Shown: positions 1 through 9,192, counted from the first letter of the stretch. The stretch is DNA of 64,000 nt from Eubacteriales bacterium (GCA_030536755.1 JAUNPJ010000004.1:18105-82104), one strand, 5' to 3'. Notes: generated by a model from the sequence alone, not told the origin. Numbers and translations are program-made.

Positions 1-1506
1 GTGAATGCAGGTAACGTGCTGGTATCGGCCGATGATCCTGGAATGTTTTCTTCCCAGAATGAGCAGGATAACAGAAACTACGCAAAATCTGCCAAACTGG
101 CAATGTTCGAGCCTTCCGATTCTCAGGAATGTATCGATATGGTAAAGGCAGCCTACGAACTGAGCGAATCTTATGATACACCGGTTATGATCCGAATGAC
201 AACACGTGTCTGTCATTCCAAATCCATCGTAGAGACAGGCGAGAGAGTGGAAGTACCATTAAAGGCATGGGAGAAAAATCCTGCCAAATATGTTTGTCTT
301 CCGGCGATTTCCAGAAAACTGCGTGTAAAACTGCAGGCAAGAATGGAAAAACTGGCAGAGTACAGTGAGACTTCTCCATTTAACAAAGTGGAGATGGGTG
401 ACACATCGGTAGGTATCATTGCTTCCGGTATCTGCTATTATTACGCAAAAGAAGTATTCGGAGATCAGGCTTCCTATCTGAAACTTGGATTTACGAATCC
501 AATGCCGAAGAATCTGATCAAAGATTTCTGCGATCAGATGGATAAAGTTTACATACTTGAGGAAAACGATCCTTACATCGAGGAATTTGTGGAGAGACTG
601 GGAGTAAAATGTGAATTCCATGGCAAAGATCTGTTCCCGTATACGCTGGAAATGACACCGGATGTGATCCGCAAGGCTGTATATGGCGAGGCGCTCAAAA
701 CAATCGAGTTTGACAAAGAAAAACTGATCAATCGTGCACCTACGTTCTGTGCAGGCTGCCCGCACAGAGGTCTGTTCTATCGTCTGGGCAAGAGAAAAGA
801 CATTATGGTAAGCGGAGATATCGGATGCTACACACTGGCAGCCAACAAGCCATACTCCGCACTGAATTCCACCATCTGTATGGGAGCCAGCCTCTCTGTG
901 GCACACGGCGCTCAGAAGGCATTCAATCAGGGAGATTCCGGAAAACGTGTTGTGGGCGTGCTTGGAGATTCTACGTTCTTCCACACAGGAATCAATTCAC
1001 TGATGAATACGGTTTACAACAACAGTAATACGGTTAACATCATTCTGGATAACCGCATCACAGGTATGACTGGACATCAGGATAACCCTGGAACAGGATT
1101 TACTGCAAAAGGTGAGCCGACTGCGATGCTCAAGATTGAGGATATCGTAAAGGCAATCGGAATCAAACATGTGAAAGTTGTAAATCCGAACAATTTGCAG
1201 GAAGTAGACGATGCGCTTGATGAATGTCTGGCTCTCGACGAGCCTTCTGTCATCATCACAAGATGGCCATGTGTACTGAAGAAATTCTCTGAGGCAGATA
1301 AGAGTGAATTTGATAACCTGTTCAAGACAAAGAACAGAGTAGACGAAGAGAAGTGTGTCGGCTGTAAGGCATGTCTGAAAGCCGGCTGTCCTGCAATGTC
1401 TTATGACAAAGCAGCGAAGAAGGTACGTATTAACCAGGCTTCCTGTGTCGGCTGTGATGTATGTACACAGGTATGTCCGAAAGATGCCATCGAAAAAGTG
1501 AATTAG
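1..1506 (+). CDS. iorA: Indolepyruvate:ferredoxin oxidoreductase alpha subunit, 5'-truncated by window edge
   Basis: TPP- and iron-sulfur-dependent enzyme that oxidatively decarboxylates arylpyruvates (or related 2-oxoacids) to acyl-CoA, reducing ferredoxin in the cytoplasm. About 500 residues are visible; the family is usually nearer 600, and the reading frame is open to base 1, so the N-terminal pyrimidine-binding part begins upstream and the GTG at position 1 is not a credible start. Seen: a TPP-domain segment with GDIGCYTL and GDSTFFHTG, and two C-terminal [4Fe-4S] motifs, CVGCKACLKAGCP and CVGCDVCTQVCP, in the last 55 residues. The beta subunit follows 17 bp downstream. The transporter, aminotransferase and butyrate-kinase-family genes that follow suggest amino-acid fermentation. 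The family call is firm; the preferred substrate (indole-, phenyl-, hydroxyphenyl-pyruvate or branched 2-oxoacid) is inference. Confidence 0.93.
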   Translation: MNAGNVLVSADDPGMFSSQNEQDNRNYAKSAKLAMFEPSDSQECIDMVKAAYELSESYDTPVMIRMTTRVCHSKSIVETGERVEVPLKAWEKNPAKYVCLPAISRKLRVKLQARMEKLAEYSETSPFNKVEMGDTSVGIIASGICYYYAKEVFGDQASYLKLGFTNPMPKNLIKDFCDQMDKVYILEENDPYIEEFVERLGVKCEFHGKDLFPYTLEMTPDVIRKAVYGEALKTIEFDKEKLINRAPTFCAGCPHRGLFYRLGKRKDIMVSGDIGCYTLAANKPYSALNSTICMGASLSVAHGAQKAFNQGDSGKRVVGVLGDSTFFHTGINSLMNTVYNNSNTVNIILDNRITGMTGHQDNPGTGFTAKGEPTAMLKIEDIVKAIGIKHVKVVNPNNLQEVDDALDECLALDEPSVIITRWPCVLKKFSEADKSEFDNLFKTKNRVDEEKCVGCKACLKAGCPAMSYDKAAKKVRINQASCVGCDVCTQVCPKDAIEKVN

Positions 1507-1523
1507 GCAGAATGGAGGAAATC

Positions 1524-2093
1524 ATGGCAAAAAGCATTTTATTAGTTGGTGTGGGTGGTCAGGGTACGATTCTCGCCAGCAAGATTTTAACACTTGGTCT
1601 TATGGAGGCCGGATACGATGTAAAAATGAGCGAGATTCACGGTATGTCTCAGCGTGGCGGAAGCGTATCTTCTCAGGTTCGCTACGGAGAGAAGGTATAT
1701 TCACCGGTTGTGGAAAAAGGTGCTGCAGACATTGTAGTGGCTTTTGAGAAAATGGAAGCACTCCGTGCGCTGGATTATCTGAAAGAGGACGGCGTTTTAG
1801 TTGTAAACGATGTGGAGATTCCATCCATGTCTGTCATCGTGGGAGATGAAGATTATCCTGCAGATGTACTGGATGAAATTGGAAAACATGTAAAAGAAAA
1901 AGTAGTCAATGCGACAAAGCTTGCGACAGAGCTTGGCAATGAAAAAGCAGCGAACATCATTCTTCTCGGAACGATTATCAAATCCATGGGACTTGAGGAC
2001 ATCAACTGGGATGCGATTTTGGAGGCGAATATCAAACCAAAATTTGTAGAATTAAATAAAAAAGCTCTCAAAGTAGGAATGGAAGCTGTATAA
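1524..2093 (+). CDS. iorB: Indolepyruvate:ferredoxin oxidoreductase beta subunit
   Basis: Partner of the alpha subunit in the 2-oxoacid:ferredoxin oxidoreductase; it corresponds to the gamma-type domain of pyruvate:ferredoxin oxidoreductase. The protein is 189 residues, normal for IorB, and opens with the glycine-rich LLVGVGGQGTILASKIL followed by SEIHGMSQRGGSV, both typical of the family. ATG 1524 is chosen because a perfect GGAGG lies 5 bases before it; an in-frame upstream codon would place that GGAGG inside the coding sequence. It is translated just after iorA, certainly in one operon. No odd features. Confidence 0.93.
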   Translation: MAKSILLVGVGGQGTILASKILTLGLMEAGYDVKMSEIHGMSQRGGSVSSQVRYGEKVYSPVVEKGAADIVVAFEKMEALRALDYLKEDGVLVVNDVEIPSMSVIVGDEDYPADVLDEIGKHVKEKVVNATKLATELGNEKAANIILLGTIIKSMGLEDINWDAILEANIKPKFVELNKKALKVGMEAV

Positions 2094-2116
2094 GATGAAA
2101 AAATAGAATCGGAGGG

Positions 2117-2144
2117 AGAGGAGTCCAGATTCCGGGACTCCTCT
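2117..2144 (+). other. Intercistronic stem-loop between iorB and the transporter gene
   Basis: AGAGGAGTCC and GGGACTCCTCT form a near-perfect 10-bp stem with a short loop. No U-run follows, so it is more likely an RNA-stability or partial read-through hairpin than a full terminator. Confidence 0.5.
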
Positions 2145-2169
2145 GGGAGCTCGCGAAAGGAGTGGTTTT

Positions 2170-3669
2170 ATGCAGGAACGGGAAAAATTTGGTTCACGAT
2201 TGGGATTTATTCTGGTTTCCGCAGGATGCGCAGTCGGATTAGGTAATGTCTGGAAGTTCCCGTACATGTGTGGACAGTACGGTGGAGCGGCCTTTATTCT
2301 CATCTATCTGGTATTTTTGGCAATCCTTGGATTTCCCATTATGGTATGTGAATTTTCGGTAGGTCGCGGAAGTCAGAAAAGCTGTGCGACTTCATTCAAA
2401 GAACTGGAACCGGAAGGTTCGAAATGGCATAATTTCGGATACTTTGGTATGGCAGGAAATTATGTGCTGATGATGTTTTACACGATGGTTGCAGGATGGA
2501 TGCTGTATTACTGTTTCCGTTCATTGAGAGGTGAATTTACACAAACAGCACTGAGCGCAGATCAGGTTGCAGAGAAATTTAGCGGTATGCTTGCATCACC
2601 GGGAACACTGACTTTATGGATGATCATTGCAGTTGTGCTTGCATTTGGAATCTGTTCTCTCGGTGTACAAAAAGGCGTAGAGAAAATCACAAAAGTAATG
2701 ATGCTTTGTCTTCTTGGACTGATTGTGGTTCTTGCGGTGCACTCCGTCCTTCTTCCGGGCGCCGGGGCCGGTGTGAAGTTTTATCTGGTGCCGGATTTTG
2801 CTGCCATGAAGGAAAAGGGAATCGGAAACGTGATTTTCGGGGCGATGTCTCAGGCATTCTTTACGCTGAGTATCGGTATCGGTTCGATGGCGATTTTTGG
2901 AAGCTATCTTGACAAAGACCGTTCTCTCACAGGAGAGACTGTCAGCATCACACTGCTGGATACGTTTGTAGCATTGATGGCAGGTCTGATTATTATTCCG
3001 GCATGCTTCTCTTTCGGCATTGAGCCGGGAGCGGGTCCATCTCTGATTTTTATTACGCTGCCGAATATTTTTAATCAGATGGCTGGCGGAAGAATCTGGG
3101 GAACACTGTTTTTCCTGTTCCTGTCCTTTGCGGCATTATCAACGGTTATTGCCGTATTTGAAAACATCATCTCCTTTGCGATTGACCTTTGGGGATGGGA
3201 GAGAAAGAAAGCGGTAGCAGTCAATATCGTTGCCATTATTGTGTTGTCGATGCCATGTATCCTTGGATTTAATGTGTTGTCCGGTATCGAGCCTCTGGGA
3301 CCGGGAACTGCAATCATGGATATGGAAGATTTCCTGGTATCCAACAATCTTCTGCCTTTGGGATCTCTTGTATATCTGGGCTTTTGTACCAGCCGTTATG
3401 GATGGGGATGGAAGAACTTTATCAAGGAAGCCAATGCAGGTCAGGGAATGGGATTCCCGGAGATTCTCAAGGGATACATGACGTATATCCTTCCGATTAT
3501 TGTAGTTGTGATCTATCTGAAAGGTTACTATGATATGTTTGCACCGAAGGGAATGAAATACCTGATTCCGTGGATGATCGTGGCATTTGCATTCCTGGGA
3601 CTGATCGGATGGTTTGCCTTCGGAGGAAAACGCAACGAAGCAAAAGAAAACGAAATACGAATGAAATAG
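2170..3669 (+). CDS. Neurotransmitter:sodium symporter (SNF) family amino acid transporter
   Basis: Integral membrane sodium-coupled importer of the NSS/SNF family (LeuT, TnaT and MhsT are members), which carry amino acids, often tryptophan, tyrosine or branched residues. The 499-residue protein has about 11 to 12 hydrophobic segments. The first carries the family hallmark SRLGFILVSAGCAVGLGNVW, with the unwound GLGNVW region that binds sodium and substrate; a second typical stretch is NYVLMMFYTMVAGWMLYY. The start is set by AAAGGAG before ATG 2170. Lying directly behind iorAB and before an aminotransferase, it probably supplies the amino acid that the module ferments; which one cannot be read from sequence. 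The stop codon lies inside the 8-bp target duplication of the adjoining MITE. Confidence 0.9.
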   Translation: MQEREKFGSRLGFILVSAGCAVGLGNVWKFPYMCGQYGGAAFILIYLVFLAILGFPIMVCEFSVGRGSQKSCATSFKELEPEGSKWHNFGYFGMAGNYVLMMFYTMVAGWMLYYCFRSLRGEFTQTALSADQVAEKFSGMLASPGTLTLWMIIAVVLAFGICSLGVQKGVEKITKVMMLCLLGLIVVLAVHSVLLPGAGAGVKFYLVPDFAAMKEKGIGNVIFGAMSQAFFTLSIGIGSMAIFGSYLDKDRSLTGETVSITLLDTFVALMAGLIIIPACFSFGIEPGAGPSLIFITLPNIFNQMAGGRIWGTLFFLFLSFAALSTVIAVFENIISFAIDLWGWERKKAVAVNIVAIIVLSMPCILGFNVLSGIEPLGPGTAIMDMEDFLVSNNLLPLGSLVYLGFCTSRYGWGWKNFIKEANAGQGMGFPEILKGYMTYILPIIVVVIYLKGYYDMFAPKGMKYLIPWMIVAFAFLGLIGWFAFGGKRNEAKENEIRMK

Positions 3670-3670
3670 T

Positions 3671-3813
3671 GTTACTGTTCACACGGCACTATCCCGCGAG
3701 GTGTTTTGGCATGAATATGCCAAAATCCCGAGACATACAAGCCAAAATTCCATTGCCGAAGGCAATCTGGAATGAATTTTGGCTAAGTTACTGTGAACGG
3801 AGTGAACAGTAAT
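3671..3813 (+). mobile_element. 143-bp MITE, copy 1
   Basis: Non-coding element bounded by inverted GTTACTGTTCAC and GTGAACAGTAA(T) ends and flanked by the direct repeat GAAATAGT (3663-3670 and 3814-3821), an 8-bp target duplication. Inside are two strong hairpins: TTTTGGCAT-gaat-ATGCCAAAA, and a roughly 17-bp stem from GCCAAAATTCCATTGCC to its complement near the right end. Apart from the last base it is identical to 13240-13382. It abuts the transporter stop codon. No transposase is encoded, so it would have to be mobilised in trans. Confidence 0.85.
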
Positions 3814-3840
3814 GAAATAGTTGATGGAAATAGAAGATAT

Positions 3841-3874
3841 CCAGAATGTGCTGGAGAATTTTGGCACATTCTGG
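3841..3874 (+). terminator. Stem-loop, possible terminator before the aminotransferase gene
   Basis: CCAGAATGTGC and GCACATTCTGG form a perfect 11-bp stem with a 12-base loop. The tail (tattctgtattt) is only moderately U-rich, so termination may be partial. Confidence 0.5.
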
Positions 3875-3933
3875 TATTCTGTATTTAAAAAGAAAAAGTA
3901 AATGTTCAAGTTGAACAGACAGGAGGAATTGTT

Positions 3934-5118
3934 ATGATATCAGAAAAAATGAAACCGCTTGTAAACAATAACTCAGCCATCCGCGCCATGTTTGAGGAAG
4001 GCAATAAACTCCGTGCAAAATACGGTGCAGAAAATGTATATGATTTCAGCCTTGGAAATCCGAACGTTCCGGCTCCGGAAGAGGTAAAAGAGGCGATTAT
4101 CGATCTCGTGACAAAGGAAGATCCGGTTGTGCTTCACGGATATATGAGCAATGCAGGATTTGAGGATGTGCGTCAGAGCATCGCAGAGTCTCTGAACCGT
4201 CGCTTTGGCACAAATTTTGCTGCGAAAAACCTGATTATGACTGTCGGTGCGGCAAGCGGATTAAATGTTATTCTGAAAACAATCCTGAATCCGGGAGAAG
4301 AGGTTATCGTATTTGCACCTTACTTCCTGGAGTATGGTTCTTATGTGCGCAACTATGACGGCAAACTCGTGGAGATTTCCCCGGATACTTCTACCTTCCA
4401 GCCGAATCTCGAGGAACTGGAGCAGAAGATCACTGCAAACACAAGAGCAGTCATCGTAAACACACCGCACAATCCGACCGGTGTTGTGTATTCCGAGGAA
4501 ACAATCAAGAAGCTGGCAGCCATTCTGGAGGCAAAACAGAAAGAATTCGGCAGCGTGATTTATCTGATTTCGGACGAGCCTTACCGTGAACTGGCATATG
4601 ACGGCGTAGAAGTTCCATATCTGACAAAATACTACGACAACACGGTGGTTGGCTACTCTTACAGCAAATCTCTGTCTCTTCCGGGAGAGCGTATCGGTTA
4701 TCTTGTCATTCCGGATGAGGTAGACGGAAGTGAAGAAGTGATCGCAGCGGCATCGATTGCCAACCGTGTCAGCGGTTCTGTAAACGCACCGTCCCTGATT
4801 CAGAAGGTGATCGGAAGATGTGTAGACTGCCAGGTAAATCTGGAATATTATGACAGAAACCGTACAACCTTATACGAAGGACTGAAAAACGTTGGCCTCG
4901 AGTGTATCAAACCGCAGGGCGCCTTCTATCTCTTTGTGAAATCACCGGTTCCGGATGAGAAAGAATTTGTCGCAGCAGCAAAGAAATACAACATTTTAAT
5001 GGTACCGGGAAGCTCCTTTGCATGCCCTGGATATGTACGTCTGGCATACTGTGTATCTTATGAGTGCATTCAGAATTCCCTTCCGGCATTTGCCAAACTG
5101 ATGGAAGAATTCAAATAA
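3934..5118 (+). CDS. Class I/II PLP-dependent aminotransferase
   Basis: Cytoplasmic fold-type I aminotransferase that exchanges the amino group between an amino acid and a 2-oxoacid. The 394 residues fit the family. Visible motifs: VGAASGLN (cofactor phosphate region), NTPHNPTGVVYS, SDEPYRELAYD with the Asp that binds the pyridine nitrogen, and YSKSLSLPGERIGY with the Schiff-base lysine. ATG 3934 follows AGGAGGAATTGTT. Set between an amino acid transporter and a butyrate-kinase-family gene, and downstream of IorAB, it most simply makes the 2-oxoacid substrate of IorAB. Aspartate or aromatic aminotransferase activity are both possible; substrate range cannot be decided from sequence. Confidence 0.88.
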   Translation: MISEKMKPLVNNNSAIRAMFEEGNKLRAKYGAENVYDFSLGNPNVPAPEEVKEAIIDLVTKEDPVVLHGYMSNAGFEDVRQSIAESLNRRFGTNFAAKNLIMTVGAASGLNVILKTILNPGEEVIVFAPYFLEYGSYVRNYDGKLVEISPDTSTFQPNLEELEQKITANTRAVIVNTPHNPTGVVYSEETIKKLAAILEAKQKEFGSVIYLISDEPYRELAYDGVEVPYLTKYYDNTVVGYSYSKSLSLPGERIGYLVIPDEVDGSEEVIAAASIANRVSGSVNAPSLIQKVIGRCVDCQVNLEYYDRNRTTLYEGLKNVGLECIKPQGAFYLFVKSPVPDEKEFVAAAKKYNILMVPGSSFACPGYVRLAYCVSYECIQNSLPAFAKLMEEFK

Positions 5119-5163
5119 ACGAAAAAATGGTAACTGTTTGTTTCTGAGAAACGGAGGGATCGT

Positions 5164-6285
5164 ATGTCCTTGAAACAGTTGATTATCAATCCTGGTTCCA
5201 CTAGCACAAAGCTGGCTCTGTATGAGGACAGAGAATGTGTGGTACAGGAAAATATTGAGCATGATGCCAGTGAACTGGCCGCGTTTGAAAAGATTCCGGA
5301 TCAGATCCCGTATCGTATGAATGTCATCCGGGAATTTATGGAACGAAATCAGATCAAAGGAGACGAGCTGGCTACTATTATGGGGCGAGGAGGTCTCGTG
5401 CCCGGACTTCATACCGGCGGATATCGTATGAACGATGAACTGTTTTATGCACTGGAAAGTGATAAGATCAGTTCTCCGCACGCTTCCAATCTCGGGGGTA
5501 TGCTGGGCAAGCTGATTGGGGATGCATATGGAAAACCGGCATACATTTATGATGCGGTGACTTCCAGTGAGCTGCCGCCGGTGGCGCAGGTGACGGGAAT
5601 TCCAAAGATTACAAGGCAGAGTTTCTGCCACGTGCTCAACAGCCGTGCGATGGCACTTCGCTATGCGAAAGAAAACGGGCTGGATTACAACAAGCTGAAT
5701 TTGATTGTGGCACATCTGGGAGGCGGCGTATCTGCCAGCGTGCACTCACAGGGAAAAATTATTGATTCTCTGGGTGATGACGACGGGCAGTTCTCGCCGG
5801 AGCGTGCCGGAAGTGTACCTTCGCTGGAATTAATCCGTATGTGCTACTCCGGAGATTATACAAGAAACGACATGAAGAAGATGGTGCGCGGAAAAGGCGG
5901 TATGTATGCACATCTTGGCACAAGCGATTGCCGTGAGATTGAGAAAATGATCGAGAACGGAGACGAACACGCAGACCTCGTATTCCAGGCACAGGCGTAT
6001 CAGATTGCCAAAGGAATCGGGCTTCTGTCGATTGTTCTGAAAGGCAATTGCGATGCGATCATTCTGACCGGCGGAGTGGCAAGATCAAAGATGCTGACCA
6101 AACGTGTGGAAGAATATGTCGGATTCATTGCTCCTGTGGTCGTGATGCCGGGAGAAAATGAGATGGAGGCACTTGCATTTGGAGGGCTTCGTATCCTCAA
6201 CGGTGTAGAGGAGGCGCACACGTATGCGCTGCCTACCGTACAGAAAGAACATACTTACAGCCAGTGGCGTCCGCCGCTGCCATAA
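5164..6285 (+). CDS. buk: Butyrate kinase-family acyl kinase
   Basis: ASKHA-fold enzyme converting acyl-phosphate plus ADP into a carboxylate plus ATP (butyrate kinase / branched-chain fatty-acid kinase family). The protein is 373 residues; buk proteins are about 355 to 375. Seen: N-terminal phosphate-binding INPGSTSTKLALY, the VAHLGGGVSASVH loop, GDDDGQFSPERAGSVP, and a C-terminal ILTGGVARSKM adenosine motif. No phosphotransbutyrylase or butyryl-CoA pathway gene is adjacent, so here the substrate may be the acyl-phosphate derived from an IorAB product (for example phenylacetyl, indoleacetyl or isobutyryl), conserving ATP. That role is inference. It converges with typA across a shared terminator. 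Confidence 0.9.
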   Translation: MSLKQLIINPGSTSTKLALYEDRECVVQENIEHDASELAAFEKIPDQIPYRMNVIREFMERNQIKGDELATIMGRGGLVPGLHTGGYRMNDELFYALESDKISSPHASNLGGMLGKLIGDAYGKPAYIYDAVTSSELPPVAQVTGIPKITRQSFCHVLNSRAMALRYAKENGLDYNKLNLIVAHLGGGVSASVHSQGKIIDSLGDDDGQFSPERAGSVPSLELIRMCYSGDYTRNDMKKMVRGKGGMYAHLGTSDCREIEKMIENGDEHADLVFQAQAYQIAKGIGLLSIVLKGNCDAIILTGGVARSKMLTKRVEEYVGFIAPVVVMPGENEMEALAFGGLRILNGVEEAHTYALPTVQKEHTYSQWRPPLP

Positions 6286-6299
6286 AAATATACAAAAAA

Positions 6300-6327
6300 G
6301 CTGACCGTGGTTGCGGTCAGCCTTTTT
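6300..6327. terminator. Bidirectional terminator between buk and typA
   Basis: GCTGACCG and CGGTCAGC form a perfect 8-bp stem with an A-run on the left and a T-run on the right, so it can end transcription of both convergent genes. Confidence 0.85.
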
Positions 6328-6329
6328 CA

Positions 6330-8162
6330 TTATGAATTTCTCATTGCTGCACGTTTACGCTCTCTTGGATCAAGAATCTTCTTGCGGATACGAAGGTTTT
6401 CTGGTGTGATTTCCAGAAGCTCGTCACGGTCAATAAATTCCAGTGCCTGTTCCAGACTCAGAATTCTAGGCGGTGTCAGCTTCAGAGCCTCATCTGCGGA
6501 AGAAGAACGGGTGTTGGTCAGGTGCTTTGTCTTGCAGACATTCAGCTCGATGTCTTCTGCCTTACCATTCTGGCCGATGACCATGCCGCTGTAAACCTTC
6601 TGACCAGGTCCAATAAAGAGCGTACCTCGATCCTGTGCAGAGAATAGGCCGTAGGTAACAGCCTCACCGTCCTCGAACGCGATCAGGGAGCCCTGCTTGC
6701 GGTACATCATATCGCCTTTGTATTCTCCGTAGCCGTCAAACATGGTGTTGAGAATACCGTTTCCTTTTGTGATCGTCATAAATTCGCCTCTAAAGCCGAT
6801 CAGACCACGTGATGGAATGTTGAATTCCAGACGGGTAGAACCGTCGCTTGCGATGCTCATACCCTGCAGTTCGCCCTTGCGTTCGCTTAATTTGCTGATA
6901 ACAGAACCAGAAAATTCATCCGGTACATCGACGTAAGCGATTTCCATCGGCTCCAGCTTTTTGCCGCGCTCATCGGTTTTATAGAGAACCTCAGCCTTGC
7001 TGACGGCGAACTCATATCCCTCGCGGCGCATATTTTCAATCAAGACAGATAGATGCAGCTCGCCTCGTCCGGATACTTTAAAGCAGTCCGGGCTTTCGGT
7101 ATCTTCCACACGAAGGCTGACGTCTGTGTTCAGCTCGCGCATGAGACGCTCACGGATGTGACGGGAAGTGACAAATTTTCCTTCCTGTCCTGCCAGCGGG
7201 CTGTCGTTGACCATGAAGTTCATAGCAATCGTAGGCTCGGAAATCTTCTGGAACGGGATTGGTTCCGGATGCTCCGGTGAGCAGATTGTATCTCCGATGT
7301 GGATATCTGCGATACCGGAAATTGCAACGATAGAGCCAATGCCTGCTTCACGGACATCCACTTTATTCAGTCCGTCGAATTCATACAGTTTGCTGATCTT
7401 CACACGCTGCTGTTTATTCGGATCATGTTCGTTTACGAGGACGACATCCTGATTGACAGAAATCGTTCCGTTGTCCACTTTGCCAACACCAATACGGCCG
7501 ACATATTCATTGTAATCAATGGTACTGATCAAAACCTGCGTCGGTGCCTCCGAGTCGCCTTCCGGTGCCGGAATATGCTCCAGGATTGTCTCAAACAGAG
7601 GTATCATATCTTTTGGTTCATCGTCCAGGTCTTTGACCGCATAGCCTGCCTTTGCAGAAGCGAACAGGAATGGACAGTCAAGCTGCCTGTCAGAAGCATC
7701 CAGATCCATCAGAAGCTCCAGAACTTCATCTACCACTTCTTCCGGACGTGCTTCCGGACGGTCAATTTTGTTGACACAGACAATCACATCCAGATCAAGA
7801 TCGAGTGCTTTTCTCAGAACAAATTTTGTCTGCGGCATCGCACCCTCAAAGGCGTCAACGACAAGAATGACACCGTTTACCATTTTCAGTACACGCTCGA
7901 CCTCGCCGCCGAAGTCTGCATGTCCCGGAGTGTCGATAATGTTGATTTTCGTATTTTTGTAGTGTACTGCCGTATTTTTAGACAGAATCGTAATTCCGCG
8001 TTCACGTTCAATGTCGTTGGAATCCATGACACGCTCCTGAACTTCCTGATTTTCACGGAAAATACCGCTTTGTTTCAGAAGTTCGTCTACAAGTGTGGTT
8101 TTGCCATGGTCAACGTGAGCAATAATGGCTACGTTGCGTACATCGTCGCGTTTCATCTTCAT
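6330..8162 (-). CDS. typA: Ribosome-associated translational GTPase TypA/BipA
   Basis: EF-G-like GTPase that binds the 70S ribosome and assists 50S assembly and growth under stress. Starting at 8162 it has 610 residues, normal for TypA. GTPase motifs: AHVDHGKTT (G1), a switch region with RERGITI, DTPGHADFGGEV (G3) and VNKIDRP (G4); the BipA-type C-terminal region with SRGLIGFRGEFMT follows. The start at 8162 is preferred over an upstream in-frame ATG because AAAGGGA lies 8 bases before it and the family begins MKRDD(V/I)RN. It is monocistronic. Confidence 0.96.
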   Translation of the reverse strand: MKMKRDDVRNVAIIAHVDHGKTTLVDELLKQSGIFRENQEVQERVMDSNDIERERGITILSKNTAVHYKNTKINIIDTPGHADFGGEVERVLKMVNGVILVVDAFEGAMPQTKFVLRKALDLDLDVIVCVNKIDRPEARPEEVVDEVLELLMDLDASDRQLDCPFLFASAKAGYAVKDLDDEPKDMIPLFETILEHIPAPEGDSEAPTQVLISTIDYNEYVGRIGVGKVDNGTISVNQDVVLVNEHDPNKQQRVKISKLYEFDGLNKVDVREAGIGSIVAISGIADIHIGDTICSPEHPEPIPFQKISEPTIAMNFMVNDSPLAGQEGKFVTSRHIRERLMRELNTDVSLRVEDTESPDCFKVSGRGELHLSVLIENMRREGYEFAVSKAEVLYKTDERGKKLEPMEIAYVDVPDEFSGSVISKLSERKGELQGMSIASDGSTRLEFNIPSRGLIGFRGEFMTITKGNGILNTMFDGYGEYKGDMMYRKQGSLIAFEDGEAVTYGLFSAQDRGTLFIGPGQKVYSGMVIGQNGKAEDIELNVCKTKHLTNTRSSSADEALKLTPPRILSLEQALEFIDRDELLEITPENLRIRKKILDPRERKRAAMRNS

Positions 8163-8407
8163 AAATTTCGTCCCTTTCAATTCATTTTCAATCATCAGAT
8201 ATCAGTCTTATAGTAAGTAATCCAGTAAGTAATCGGTTTCTACTTATAAAATGTGTTTTCTTCATTTTCCAACTTATAAAGTGTATCACATTTTCTCCAG
8301 ATTACAAGGATTTCAAAAAAAAAATTTTTTTTGTTCTAAATTTAACATACAGAGAATAGATATGATATAGACAAAAATACCACCAAGAGGAAGGGGAACT
8401 ATCATTC

Positions 8408-9034
8408 ATGGCAGATAAGATTATTGAAAACAACCAGGTATCTATTATGGGTAAAATCGCTTCAGATTTTACATTCAGTCATCAGGTGTTCGGAGAAGGA
8501 TTTTATACTCTGGAACTGGTGGTCAAGAGACTCAGTGATTCAGAGGACAGGATTCCGCTTATGGTTTCAGAACGTCTGATTGACGTTACGCAGAACTATG
8601 AAGGGGAATACATCCAGGTGCAGGGACAATTTCGTTCCTATAACCGGCATGAAGAAAAGAAGAATCGTCTGGTTCTGTCTGTCTTTGTGCGGGAACTGAG
8701 TTTTGTGGATGAAATTGATGATTCGATGATTACCAATCAGATTTTTCTGGACGGATACATCTGCAAACCGCCGGTGTACCGCAAAACGCCTTTGGGCAGG
8801 GAAATTGCAGATTTGCTTTTGGCAGTAAACAGGCCCTATGGAAAATCGGATTACATACCCTGTATATGCTGGGGCAGAAATGCACGGTATGCGTCAGCCT
8901 TTGAGGTAGGAGGACATGTGCTGATATGGGGAAGAATCCAGAGCAGGGATTATATGAAAAAAATAAGCGAGACAGAAAGTGAAAAGCGGACTGCCTATGA
9001 AATATCGGTCAGTAAGCTAGAGTATATGGATTAA
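8408..9034 (+). CDS. Single-stranded-DNA-binding-like protein with two OB folds
   Basis: 208 residues. The first half (about 1-100) reads as a divergent OB fold with LELVVKRLSD and GEYIQVQGQFRSY. The second half (about 105-205) is a clearer SSB-type OB fold: NQIFLDGYICKPPVYRKTPLGREIADLLLAVNR is the canonical SSB pattern, followed by YIPCICWGRNA and GHVLIWGRIQSRDY. There is no acidic SSB tail, so it is not the replicative SSB; tandem-OB SSB-like proteins of this kind occur in clostridia. Likely single-strand DNA binding; in-vivo role unknown. GAGGAAGGGG precedes ATG 8408. Upstream lies a pure A-tract/T-tract (about 8316-8333), a candidate bent-DNA or UP element. Confidence 0.72.
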   Translation: MADKIIENNQVSIMGKIASDFTFSHQVFGEGFYTLELVVKRLSDSEDRIPLMVSERLIDVTQNYEGEYIQVQGQFRSYNRHEEKKNRLVLSVFVRELSFVDEIDDSMITNQIFLDGYICKPPVYRKTPLGREIADLLLAVNRPYGKSDYIPCICWGRNARYASAFEVGGHVLIWGRIQSRDYMKKISETESEKRTAYEISVSKLEYMD

Positions 9035-9160
9035 TACAATTTCATTGCCAAGTCAGACTTGCTTTTTCGCAGATTATGGTGTACTATGTATGGGATTCGA
9101 GACCATTAATCAGGAATGTGGCTGGCATTTTTGACAGCCGGAGAAATTCTTTTTGAAAAA

Positions 9161-9182
9161 ATGTACAGTGATTCCTGTACAT
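9161..9182 (+). promoter_or_regulatory. Inverted repeat directly before the cobO ribosome site
   Basis: ATGTACAG-tgattc-CTGTACAT, a perfect 8-bp dyad, ends one base before the GGAGG of cobO. It could be an operator or an RNA hairpin that affects translation. No cobalamin riboswitch is visible here. Confidence 0.4.
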
Positions 9183-9192
9183 GGAGGACAAT

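Noticed and set aside
3570-3812. Open frame through MITE copy 1 (same 46-residue end also at 13025-13381)
   Set aside because: The shared peptide comes only from the identical MITE sequence, which is hairpin-rich and non-coding; no ribosome site and no domain.
8300-8340. Terminator at the A-tract/T-tract before the SSB-like gene
   Set aside because: A run of A followed by T without a GC stem; better explained as bent DNA or an UP element.
9035-9192. Cobalamin riboswitch before cobO
   Set aside because: No B12-box or expected core; only a short inverted repeat and a weak hairpin near 9047-9067 are present.
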